Source: Haliotispira sp965263485 (lineage in GTDB: Bacteria; Spirochaetota; Spirochaetia; SP-2023). Taken from it: a DNA stretch of 64,000 bases. The DNA lies in assembly GCA_965263485.1 (NCBI GenBank), contig CBDHHO010000004.1:806001-870000 (forward strand). Reading direction: 5' to 3'. The position numbers and the translations under genes were made by a program. This document shows positions 24,485 through 31,624 of this stretch, piece by piece. Numbering within the stretch: position 1 is the first letter of the stretch; every line of letters begins with the position of its first letter. The notes under the pieces are model-generated. The model was not told where the DNA came from and made no database searches. It saw nothing but the letters and a program-made list of their open reading frames with translations.

Positions 24485-25579
24485 ATGAGGTATAAGTTTA
24501 GTAAAACTCGCTCATCGCTCATCACCCGGGAAACCCCAAAATTAGCGCTATACCGCAGGAAATTTTCTTTCCCCGTGGTGTTTTTGCGCCCATTCGCCCT
24601 CCTTTCCATCTTTTTCCTGGCACTGGCCTGTGGCCCCCCCGAAGATATTGGGCTCGGCCCGAATCTGCCGAAGGAGGTATCTTCGCTGAGCGCGGAGAAG
24701 CAGAAAGAACTGGCCGAACTTCTACAGGCGGGAGGCCTGCACGAAACGGAACGGAACCGGTTTGTAAAGCTTGTGGCTAGGCCTGAAGGTGATCTGAGTC
24801 CTGCGGAACAGGACGAGCTGGACGATTTTGTCGCGAGGATAAACAGTGCCCTGTCCGATAAGGATGAACAGGAGCTGAAGAAACTGGAGGCGGAGCTGAA
24901 GAGCTTGGAAAGCGGGGCTGCTGAGTCCGCCGGTGCCAACCGTGCGCCATCAATTGCCAGTGTGACGGCGGCGGGCGGTGCAACAAGTATTAAGGCAGGC
25001 GAGACTCTGGTCTACACGGTGAGCGCATCTGACCCTGAGGGGGACACGCTCTCGTACCAGTGGCATTACCGCAGAAGTGGCGCAACTTCCTGGACAGACT
25101 TTACCGGGAATACCACAGCGACATTTGCCCCGGCAGCGGACTGGGAGCTGGGCGACTATGAGATTGCGGTAACAGTGAGCGACAGCAAGGGAGGAACGGC
25201 AAACACCAAAGCGGGGCCACCACTGGCGGTGGCGGTGAGGGCAGATATCTCAGGTGCCACGGTGACGGTGGGTACGAATAACGCGTTTACTATCGACTCT
25301 ACTATCACCGGGAAATCCCAGATTTCGGTAAAAGTTACAGTGGGAGGGCAGACCCTGGGATCTGGGGTTCACTACACATTGTCGGTAGATCCCTCGGCGA
25401 CAGCTCTTTCAGGCGTAAGCTTCCATATTGTTGACCTGGCTGGTGGTGTTTATGCGTTGACGGGTGGCTCCGATGGTACTGCTACGGCAGGCTCTTCTGC
25501 GAATTATGAGGTTACGGTCACGGGCAAGGGGAACTACACGGGTACAGTGACTCAAACCGTCGCCATCTCGGTACAATAG
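24485..25579 (+). CDS. Lipoprotein B with Ig/PKD-like domain
   Basis: Exported lipoprotein, 364 residues. The N-terminus (MRYKFSKTRSSLITRE) and leader match lipoprotein A; the lipobox is FLALAC (Cys about 47). An acidic coiled-coil-like segment follows (EKQKELAELLQAGG; DKDEQELKKLEAELKSLE). Next is a PKD/cadherin-like Ig domain (VYTVSASDPEGDTLSYQWHY through YEIAVTVSDSKGGTA), then a second beta domain (SQISVKVTVGGQTLGSGVHY; NYEVTVTGKGNYTGTVTQTV). It has two GCTCATC units in the signal region and is in frame. Probably cell-surface or periplasmic, in adhesion or as a scaffold; ligand unknown. Confidence 0.85.
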   Translation: MRYKFSKTRSSLITRETPKLALYRRKFSFPVVFLRPFALLSIFFLALACGPPEDIGLGPNLPKEVSSLSAEKQKELAELLQAGGLHETERNRFVKLVARPEGDLSPAEQDELDDFVARINSALSDKDEQELKKLEAELKSLESGAAESAGANRAPSIASVTAAGGATSIKAGETLVYTVSASDPEGDTLSYQWHYRRSGATSWTDFTGNTTATFAPAADWELGDYEIAVTVSDSKGGTANTKAGPPLAVAVRADISGATVTVGTNNAFTIDSTITGKSQISVKVTVGGQTLGSGVHYTLSVDPSATALSGVSFHIVDLAGGVYALTGGSDGTATAGSSANYEVTVTGKGNYTGTVTQTVAISVQ

Positions 25580-25621
25580 ACCTGCCCTACGTGAAGTCCC
25601 TGTCTGGCCGGTAGCGGCCTC

Positions 25622-25654
25622 AGCGGCCCCGCCCAAAGCGGGGCCGCTTTGCTT
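25622..25654 (+). terminator. Rho-independent terminator after lipoprotein B
   Basis: AGCGGCCCCGC (25622-25632) pairs with GCGGGGCCGCT (25638-25648) across a 5-base loop, followed by TTGCTTTG. Confidence 0.85.
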
Positions 25655-25736
25655 TGCCTGTTCTCTGGCCTGCGGGTAGGGAACCACGGATCCGCAGAGT
25701 ACGATACATGTTTGTCACTCCCGTGAAAACGGGAGT

Positions 25737-26570
25737 CTATTGGGAGGTCCCCTGAAGTTTCTCATCAAACAAAGGCAGAGCCTGCATGGCTCTTCTTCCA
25801 TCTGCCTCGCCGGGCAGGCCCTGTTCGATCTGTTGCCAGGCAACCAAGGCGGCCTGTTTTTCGGCCTGCTTCTTGCTCGGCCCCGTGCCGTTGCAGATGT
25901 ATCGCTCGTTGATGTACAGCCTGCTCTCAAAGCCGCAGGGCCGCAACGCTTTCTCATTTTTCGTGTGTACAGCTCCTCCGCAAGGGGGCGCGAATAGTTC
26001 GTTCGTGTCATAACGGGGCAGGCTTTTATAGAGTTTCTGCACATATTCCTGCAAGCGCAGTTTGGCATCCTGCGGCGAGTAGGGGCAGTCCCGGTAGCGT
26101 GCCAGCTGACTGCCCAGCAAGCGCAGCACCAGGTGCCGGGCCTGAGCCAGTCCCTGGTCAAGATAGCAGGCACCAATCAGGGCTTCGACCACATTGGCCA
26201 GTATCGAATCCTTGTCTTCTCCGCCGTCCCGGGACTCCCCTTTGCCCAGCAGAATCAGGTGCCCGAGCTGGTATTCGCGGGCGGCGGCGGCCAGGGACTC
26301 GGCGCTGACGATATACGACTTCAGTTTGGAGAGAACTCCTTCGTTGCGTTGCGGGAAACTCTGGTAGAGATGTTCGGTAATGCACAGGCCCAGCACGGAG
26401 TCGCCCAGCAGTTCCAGACGTTCGTTGTGCTGCGCCTTGCCGCCCTGGCAAGGCGCAGCGCCTTTGTATTCATTGACGAAGGATCTGTGGGTCAGGGCCA
26501 GCAGGTATAGTTCTCGCCGCTTCGGAGCAAAGCCCAGAATCTGTTCCAGTTCGACCTGCTGACTCGCCAT
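25737..26570 (-). CDS. rnc: Ribonuclease III
   Basis: Cleaves double-stranded RNA in rRNA maturation and mRNA control. 277 residues. The endonuclease domain has HRSFVNEYKG, the signature HNERLELLGDSVLGLC with the catalytic acids, and VVEALIGACYLDQG. The C-terminal dsRNA-binding domain shows DAKLRLQEYVQKLY and GTGPSKKQAEKQAALVAW. The start is MASQQVELEQ at 26570; the longer frame to 26795 only translates a repeat element. The last residues (LQGTSQ) and stop are coded by a half-element (GGGAGGTCCCCT). A 19-bp hairpin lies 22 bases upstream of the start. Confidence 0.94.
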   Translation of the reverse strand: MASQQVELEQILGFAPKRRELYLLALTHRSFVNEYKGAAPCQGGKAQHNERLELLGDSVLGLCITEHLYQSFPQRNEGVLSKLKSYIVSAESLAAAAREYQLGHLILLGKGESRDGGEDKDSILANVVEALIGACYLDQGLAQARHLVLRLLGSQLARYRDCPYSPQDAKLRLQEYVQKLYKSLPRYDTNELFAPPCGGAVHTKNEKALRPCGFESRLYINERYICNGTGPSKKQAEKQAALVAWQQIEQGLPGEADGRRAMQALPLFDEKLQGTSQ

Positions 26571-26592
26571 TGCTGTGTGTTCTCCTCGTTTT

Positions 26593-26634
26593 GGGATTTT
26601 TAGAGGTCCCCTTAAGGGAACCTCTAAAAATCCC
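26593..26634. mobile_element. Two element ends back to back: 19-bp palindrome upstream of rnc
   Basis: A right end (GGGATTTTTAGAGGTCCCC) meets a left end (GGGAACCTCTAAAAATCCC) across TTAA. The arms are complementary except for one pair, giving a 19-bp stem with a 4-base loop. It lies in the presumed rnc leader, between the divergent rnc and nucleosidase genes. The rest of the gap to 26866 holds a GC-rich stretch with no gene. Confidence 0.85.
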
Positions 26635-26866
26635 CCATCATTTTGACGAGACGTTCCTCTTATAAAATGAGCGGCTTGGTCAGGGAGACAGCAGGCTCTT
26701 GCGAGGGGCCGTTTGGCCCCTCCCCGCGGTTCCCTTATGAAAGCTCTCGGAGCTGCAATGTTGCAAAAGCTGTGCCGGGCCACTACAGTTGCCAAGGCTA
26801 TGGGGGCGGCCCGTCCGGGGCCTTTGAGGCCATCATCCTTGCCTCGCGAAAGGTCTGAAATAAGCC

Positions 26867-27637
26867 ATGAAAGTTGGAATCATTGCGGCAATGGAAGAAG
26901 AGCTGAAAGCTCTGACTTCCTTACTCCGGAATTACAGGGTGGGAAACGAGCCCGGGCACTATCACATTTCAACCCCCGTTTTGGAATGGCATTACGGCCA
27001 GATGGAGAGACCGCAGCGGGACGGGGGCGAGCCCATTGAAATTATAGCCCTGCAGTCGGGTGTCGGCAAGGCACTGGCGGCACTGCGTACCGGCCTGCTG
27101 CTGCAATACCACAAAGTGGAATACCTGATTAACATCGGCTCGGCCGGCGGCTTGATGAAGACCGGGCAGCACGGTGATATTGTGATCGCCGACTCTCTGG
27201 CTTATCACGATGCCGATGTCTGTTCCTTTGGCTATAGCTACGGCCAGCTGCCCGGCAATCCCGATCGGTTTCCGACCAGTCAACCTTTGCGGAGTATGGC
27301 ACTGCAGGTGGCCGGCGAATTTTTTGCCGCTCAGGAGCGAACTCCGAACAGGGCTCTCATTGGCCCGATTGTCAGCGGAGACTCTTTCATCAGACAGCAC
27401 AGCCCGCAACTTGCGGTGATCCGGCAACACTTTCCCAAGGCCCTGGCCGTAGATATGGAAGCTGCGGCGATCGCCCAGGTATCTTTTCTCTACGGTTGCC
27501 CCTGCCTGATTGTGCGCTCGATTTCCGATTTCCCCCTGCGGCCTGACGGCAAGGTGGACTTCCAGCAGTATCTGCCGCTGGCCGCGGCAAATGCCGCGCA
27601 GATTGTGCAGCAGATTATCCGTAGAGAGTCCGGCTGA
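26867..27637 (+). CDS. mtnN: 5'-Methylthioadenosine/S-adenosylhomocysteine nucleosidase
   Basis: Hydrolyses methylthioadenosine and S-adenosylhomocysteine, recycling SAM by-products. 256 residues: MKVGIIAAMEEELKAL, SGVGKALAALRTGLLL, the nucleoside-binding GSAGGL, GDIVIADSLAYHDADV, SGDSFI, VDMEAAAIAQV and the active-site RSISDFPL (Asp). An insertion near residues 36-57 (YHISTPVLEWHYGQMERPQR) is longer than usual. The ATG at 26867 gives the standard N-terminus. Not obviously in an operon; it follows a 230-base gap with no other gene. Confidence 0.93.
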   Translation: MKVGIIAAMEEELKALTSLLRNYRVGNEPGHYHISTPVLEWHYGQMERPQRDGGEPIEIIALQSGVGKALAALRTGLLLQYHKVEYLINIGSAGGLMKTGQHGDIVIADSLAYHDADVCSFGYSYGQLPGNPDRFPTSQPLRSMALQVAGEFFAAQERTPNRALIGPIVSGDSFIRQHSPQLAVIRQHFPKALAVDMEAAAIAQVSFLYGCPCLIVRSISDFPLRPDGKVDFQQYLPLAAANAAQIVQQIIRRESG

Positions 27638-27716
27638 GAGAACTGGGGCCCTGAAGATTCGACCAGTTTATTCGCAGCATTAGCAGTGCATTATCAGTGA
27701 AAGGAGAGGTAAATCA

Positions 27717-28763
27717 ATGCCTGTTTTTACCATTCCCGGCTCCGATAATCTGCGACAGAACTGCCGGAATATCGCCCGATATATTGATCTCGCACTGCGC
27801 CCACGCCCGATATCAAGCTTGGACTGCAATGAAGCGGGAACATCCATGGAACTGCGAGAACCCGACAAGCCGCGACTATCTGCCCGGCATGTCTTGATTC
27901 TGCTACTGGTGCAGGATAGCTTTCCGCACCAGGGAGCAAGGCAAGGCAGCCTGCTCAGCCGGGAGTTGCACAAGACCTGCCTGCAATTAAAGCAGGCTCT
28001 CACGCAGCAGATGCAGCCGCACAATAATCTCGGGGCCGACCATGCGGCAAACTCCTTTCCGAATGAATCTCAGGTGAATGCGGATGAGTCCGGCTCCGCA
28101 ACCGTTCCCGCAGGTGGCATGGCTACTGGGGAACTGAAAGCCACGGGGTTAGATTTCTGGCAGCCAGGTGCCCACTACTTGGAGGAGTATTCCCAGTGTC
28201 CGGACTCTCGGTCTGTGCGGACTTTTCAGATTATGGTACTGCCTTTGCCCTGTGACTTGTCGTTGAAACAACTCTCAGCACGGCTAAAGAGAGATGAGCG
28301 TCTGCTGAAGTGGCGTTTCGGGAGAGCGCGTGAGGATGCCGGCTGTGAGCTGCATTTGATTTTCTGGCCGAAGCCCGGGAATACGTGGGAAAAACCGTCG
28401 GGCGCAACAGATACAGGCGCAGACAGCTCGCCTCAGCTTTGGCAAGGCTTCCTGCAGTTGCAGCTGTCGCTGCCCGACTGGCATCTGGCCCGGCTGGGCA
28501 CCGAGGCCGCAGTGGAGAAAAGTCAGAATAAGCGGGTCTGTGGCGAAGCTTACCCCGGTATCGGGCCGACACACCAACTGCAGGAAGCCCGGAAATGGTT
28601 GGAAGAGCTGTGGGCCCTGATGAATCCAAGCCACTGCGCATACTTGCTCAAGGGCTGGCTGCGCCCTGAACTGCAGGCCAAGGGCCTGCTGGGTCATCCG
28701 GCCTTTGGCATTCTGGCTGCCTGGGACATTGAAGAGATTCTGCTGCTATGCCGGAGAGCCTGA
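27717..28763 (+). CDS. Hypothetical protein
   Basis: 348 residues, not recognised. GGAGAGGTAAATCA precedes the ATG. There is no signal peptide or clear membrane span. The N-terminal about 100 residues have HVLILLLVQDSFPHQGARQG and a Gln-rich helix. A low-complexity stretch follows (about residues 105-140). The C-terminal part is Trp/Leu-rich (LLKWRFGRAREDAGCELHLI; WLEELWALMNPSHCAYLLKG). It may be a lineage-specific cytoplasmic protein. It lies 79 bases after the nucleosidase gene. A repeat end follows its stop codon. Confidence 0.65.
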   Translation: MPVFTIPGSDNLRQNCRNIARYIDLALRPRPISSLDCNEAGTSMELREPDKPRLSARHVLILLLVQDSFPHQGARQGSLLSRELHKTCLQLKQALTQQMQPHNNLGADHAANSFPNESQVNADESGSATVPAGGMATGELKATGLDFWQPGAHYLEEYSQCPDSRSVRTFQIMVLPLPCDLSLKQLSARLKRDERLLKWRFGRAREDAGCELHLIFWPKPGNTWEKPSGATDTGADSSPQLWQGFLQLQLSLPDWHLARLGTEAAVEKSQNKRVCGEAYPGIGPTHQLQEARKWLEELWALMNPSHCAYLLKGWLRPELQAKGLLGHPAFGILAAWDIEEILLLCRRA

Positions 28764-28782
28764 AGGGCACCTCTAAAAATGA
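28764..28782. repeat. Isolated GGGRACC-type left end
   Basis: AGGGCACCTCTAAAAATGA directly follows the stop codon; the next gene begins 20 bases later and no right end is found. Confidence 0.6.
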
Positions 28783-28801
28783 CGGGTACAGGTTTGGCTC
28801 T

Positions 28802-29566
28802 TCAAACACAATAACAATCAATTTTCATCGCCTGCAGTCGGGCGACAAAAGCGGGGTCGGCATCACTGTTCGTGACAAAGACATCAACGTCCGAAATTTC
28901 GGCAAATTTCGCAACAGAAGTTTGGTGAATTTTTGAGCTGTCGGCCAACATAATGCGCCGTTTGGCCCTTCCGATCATGGCCGCTTTGACCTCCCCTTCC
29001 AGTTTGTTGATGTCCGTAAAACCATATTCCAGATGGCATCCGGTAGTGCTGAGCAGTGCAATGTCCGCGTGATGGTTGAGGAAAAACTGCCTAGCTTCAC
29101 TGCCGACAAACGATTGAGAGCGGGGTCGCAACACACCTCCGCAACCGATGACTTCACTCTCGGGGAGCAATTGTAAGGCCAGTTGTAATGTCTCCAGACC
29201 ATTACTCATCAACGCGGCAGGTTGATTGGCCTTGATGTGTTCCAGAACATAAGAGACGGTAGTACCGGCCTCGAGAAACAGGCTGCAACCGCTTGCAATC
29301 AGATTCTGAGCCGTCCAGGCGGCAATTTTGCGCTTCTGTGCCGTATGTAGAAACGTCTTGCTGGAAAAATCTCTTTCTGTGGGCTTGAACACCGCCGCTC
29401 CGCGACTGAGCGTTGCAAAATTCAGGTCTTCCAGCTTCTTGAATACCCGGTACGCAGTCATCCGAGAAATACCAAACTGCTCGCAGGCCTCTTTGTTGCT
29501 GATGGAACCGTTAATCGTCAGATGAGCCAGAACACTTTCGTCAATTTGATTCAACCCTATTTGCAT
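28802..29566 (-). CDS. DeoR-family transcriptional regulator of the rhamnose locus
   Basis: DNA-binding repressor with an N-terminal winged helix (NGSISNKEACEQFGISRMTA) and a C-terminal sugar-phosphate sensor of the ribose-isomerase-like fold (LFLEAGTTVSYVLEHI; GGVLRPRSQSFVG; KRRIMLADSSKIHQTSVAKF). Divergent from rhaB with the promoter/operator between them, so it probably controls the rhamnose genes in response to a phosphorylated intermediate. Start: ATG at 29566 (MQIGLNQIDESV) after CTGGGG; an in-frame ATG at 29602 would add 12 residues. Confidence 0.88.
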   Translation of the reverse strand: MQIGLNQIDESVLAHLTINGSISNKEACEQFGISRMTAYRVFKKLEDLNFATLSRGAAVFKPTERDFSSKTFLHTAQKRKIAAWTAQNLIASGCSLFLEAGTTVSYVLEHIKANQPAALMSNGLETLQLALQLLPESEVIGCGGVLRPRSQSFVGSEARQFFLNHHADIALLSTTGCHLEYGFTDINKLEGEVKAAMIGRAKRRIMLADSSKIHQTSVAKFAEISDVDVFVTNSDADPAFVARLQAMKIDCYCV

Positions 29567-29652
29567 GCCCCAGAATGTATCATTTATCCTGTTACATGTC
29601 AAGTATGATTAATTATTATTATAAATATAATTATAGAATTTCAAAAAAGTAT

Positions 29653-29694
29653 TTGACAACTATCGAAAGTCATGTTATAAAAATTAAATAACAT
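29653..29694 (+). promoter_or_regulatory. rhaB promoter with overlapping inverted repeat
   Basis: TTGACA (29653-29658), a 17-base spacer and TATAAA (29676-29681). ATGTTA (29672-29677) and TAACAT (29689-29694) form an inverted repeat across the -10 box, a likely operator for the divergent DeoR-type regulator. A related GTTACATGT lies at about 29590. Confidence 0.7.
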
Positions 29695-29732
29695 AGTTAC
29701 ATAATTAGCCCTCGATTGAGAGATGTCCCGGA

Positions 29733-31283
29733 ATGACACGAGAATATCTGGCCTTGGATTTGGGGGCCTCAAGTGGCCGTCTGATTAAAGGGCATTACTC
29801 CTGCTCTCAAAAAATCTTAGGGTTGCAGGAACAGGCTCGTATCGAACATCAGGCTCTGCGCGGAGCCTCCGGCCATCTGGAATGGCAGCTGGCCCGGATT
29901 GTGGCATGGATATACGATGAGCTGGGGAACTTGAGTTGTGGGCCCCCAAACTATTGTTCCATCGGTCTCGACTCTTGGGCCGTGGACTATGTCTTGCTCG
30001 ACCGAAAGCGGCAACTGCTCGCTCCGCCTTATTCGTACCGCGATGAACGGACACAGGGCGTCTATGAGGAGCTGGCTCTCCGGATAAATTTTCGGGAATT
30101 ATACCAGCGCACCGGCGCCCAGTTTATGGAGCCCAATACTCTCTGTCAGCTCTGGGCCGTTCAACGCGACGAACCTCAGGTACTGGAGCAGGCCCGTTAT
30201 TTCCTGATGATACCGGACTATCTGGCCTTCGAGCTCTGTGGCGCAATGGCAAACGAGCCCACCAACGCTTCTACCAGCCAACTCTATTCATTTTCTAAGC
30301 AGAGCTGGGATTTTGCGCTGATTGAGCAGCTTGGGCTGCCATCCCGAATGTTCGGCCAGCTTTTGCCGGTGGGATCCGTGCTGGCCCCTCGGCTGAAACC
30401 CGGGCTGGCCAAGGGCAGTCTGGCCGGCTGCGGGGTAGTCCAGACGGCCAGCCACGACACGGCCTCGGCGGTAATGGCAATCCCCTTTCAGGAATCTGCT
30501 GAGCATGCCAAATTGTTCCTCAGTTCCGGGACCTGGTCGGTAATGGGTTATGAGCTGGATGAGCCCGTTACCAGCACCGAAGCGCGCGGGGAAAATTTTG
30601 CCAATGCATTGGGCTACGGCGGCCATACGCTGTTTTTGAAATCGCTGTGTGGTCTGTGGCTGCTTCAGGAATTACAGCGCGAACTGCGCCGGGAATCTGG
30701 AATACAGTTGGACTACGCCCGGCTGGAAGAATTGGCTCGTCAAGCCGGTCCCGGCACTGTCCTTTTCCCGGTGGGGCACCCCGACCTGCTGCGCCCCGGC
30801 AATATCCCGGGGAAAATCATCCGGCTTTGCATTCACTTTAACCAGCAGCTCCCGCAGACTTTCGGTCGGGACCTTGCAACAGATTTGCCCATTGTACTAC
30901 GCAGCATTTACGACAGTTTGGCCATGGAATATCGCTCATGCTATGAAGCCTTGCAGCGGGTCAGCAGCAAGAGTGCCGCAGTAATGCACATAGTCGGCGG
31001 CGGTGCACAAAGTGCTTTGCTCAATCAGCTCTGTGCCGACAGCCTGGGAATACCGGTGCAGTCCGGGCCCTTGGAAGCTGCTGCGATGGGCAATATTCTG
31101 GCTCAGGTGCTCGCCGATGGGGCGGTTTCTGGTTGCCAAAACCTGACTGATGCCCGGAGTATAGTTCGCAATTCTTTTGCAATCCGGACATTTTCTCCCC
31201 GGCAGAACAGCCCGGCTGCTTATCAGCGTTATCAGGCGATGCAGAATTCTCGGGAGCTGGCGGGAACTGATGATGACGCCTGA
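29733..31283 (+). CDS. rhaB: Rhamnulokinase
   Basis: FGGY-family kinase that phosphorylates L-rhamnulose to rhamnulose 1-phosphate. 516 residues: N-terminal phosphate site LALDLGASSGRLI, SIGLDSWAVDYVLLD and SYRDERTQGVYEE (typical of RhaB), SHDTASAVMAIP, SSGTWSVMGYE and the C-terminal ATP site HIVGGGAQSALLNQL. The family assignment is clear. It starts the rhamnose operon behind the promoter at 29653 and is followed by a remnant of rhaA and the fused aldolase/dehydrogenase. Confidence 0.93.
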   Translation: MTREYLALDLGASSGRLIKGHYSCSQKILGLQEQARIEHQALRGASGHLEWQLARIVAWIYDELGNLSCGPPNYCSIGLDSWAVDYVLLDRKRQLLAPPYSYRDERTQGVYEELALRINFRELYQRTGAQFMEPNTLCQLWAVQRDEPQVLEQARYFLMIPDYLAFELCGAMANEPTNASTSQLYSFSKQSWDFALIEQLGLPSRMFGQLLPVGSVLAPRLKPGLAKGSLAGCGVVQTASHDTASAVMAIPFQESAEHAKLFLSSGTWSVMGYELDEPVTSTEARGENFANALGYGGHTLFLKSLCGLWLLQELQRELRRESGIQLDYARLEELARQAGPGTVLFPVGHPDLLRPGNIPGKIIRLCIHFNQQLPQTFGRDLATDLPIVLRSIYDSLAMEYRSCYEALQRVSSKSAAVMHIVGGGAQSALLNQLCADSLGIPVQSGPLEAAAMGNILAQVLADGAVSGCQNLTDARSIVRNSFAIRTFSPRQNSPAAYQRYQAMQNSRELAGTDDDA

Positions 31284-31313
31284 ATATGAGGAATAAAGCG
31301 TTATGAAGTATCT

Positions 31314-31596
31314 GATTGATGCTGCCATGATGCCAGCATCAATCGTGTGGCGGCTTGGGTCATTGGCACCCGCAATACGCAGAAGGCCTTGCTGATCAGT
31401 TTGCTGGAAAATGTCAAAGACTTGCAGCAGGCAGAATATTTGTTTGACTTCACCAAACGCCTGGCCCTGATGGAAGAGTATAAAAGCCTAGACTTTGGCG
31501 CAGTCTGGGATTATTTCTGCCTGAAGAATGACACCGCTCCCGGCCTGGCTCAAGCAACTGGCCCGGTACGACCACGATGTTCTCTTTAGGCGTTGA
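31314..31596 (+). pseudogene. rhaA: L-rhamnose isomerase remnant (C-terminal fragment)
   Basis: Only the last about 90 residues of rhamnose isomerase can be read: ASINRVAAWVIGTRNTQKAL, DFTKRLALMEEYKSLDFGAV, WDYFC. A frameshift at about 31545-31553 (CCCGGCCTGGC) then moves the ending AWLKQLARYDHDVLFRR into another frame, with the native TGA at 31594-31596. The catalytic N-terminal barrel (over 300 residues) is missing and replaced by about 30 bases of leader. The gene sits between rhaB and the aldolase, its normal place. Rhamnose could be used only if another isomerase exists elsewhere. Confidence 0.85.
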
Positions 31597-31624
31597 GAGG
31601 ATTTGAATCATAGGGAAACAACAA

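Noticed and set aside
26571..26795. Longer N-terminus for RNase III
   Set aside because: Would translate the element palindrome and unrelated upstream sequence.
31347..31589. Independent 80-residue gene between rhaB and the aldolase
   Set aside because: It is the C-terminal part of rhamnose isomerase in a broken frame, so it is listed as a pseudogene.
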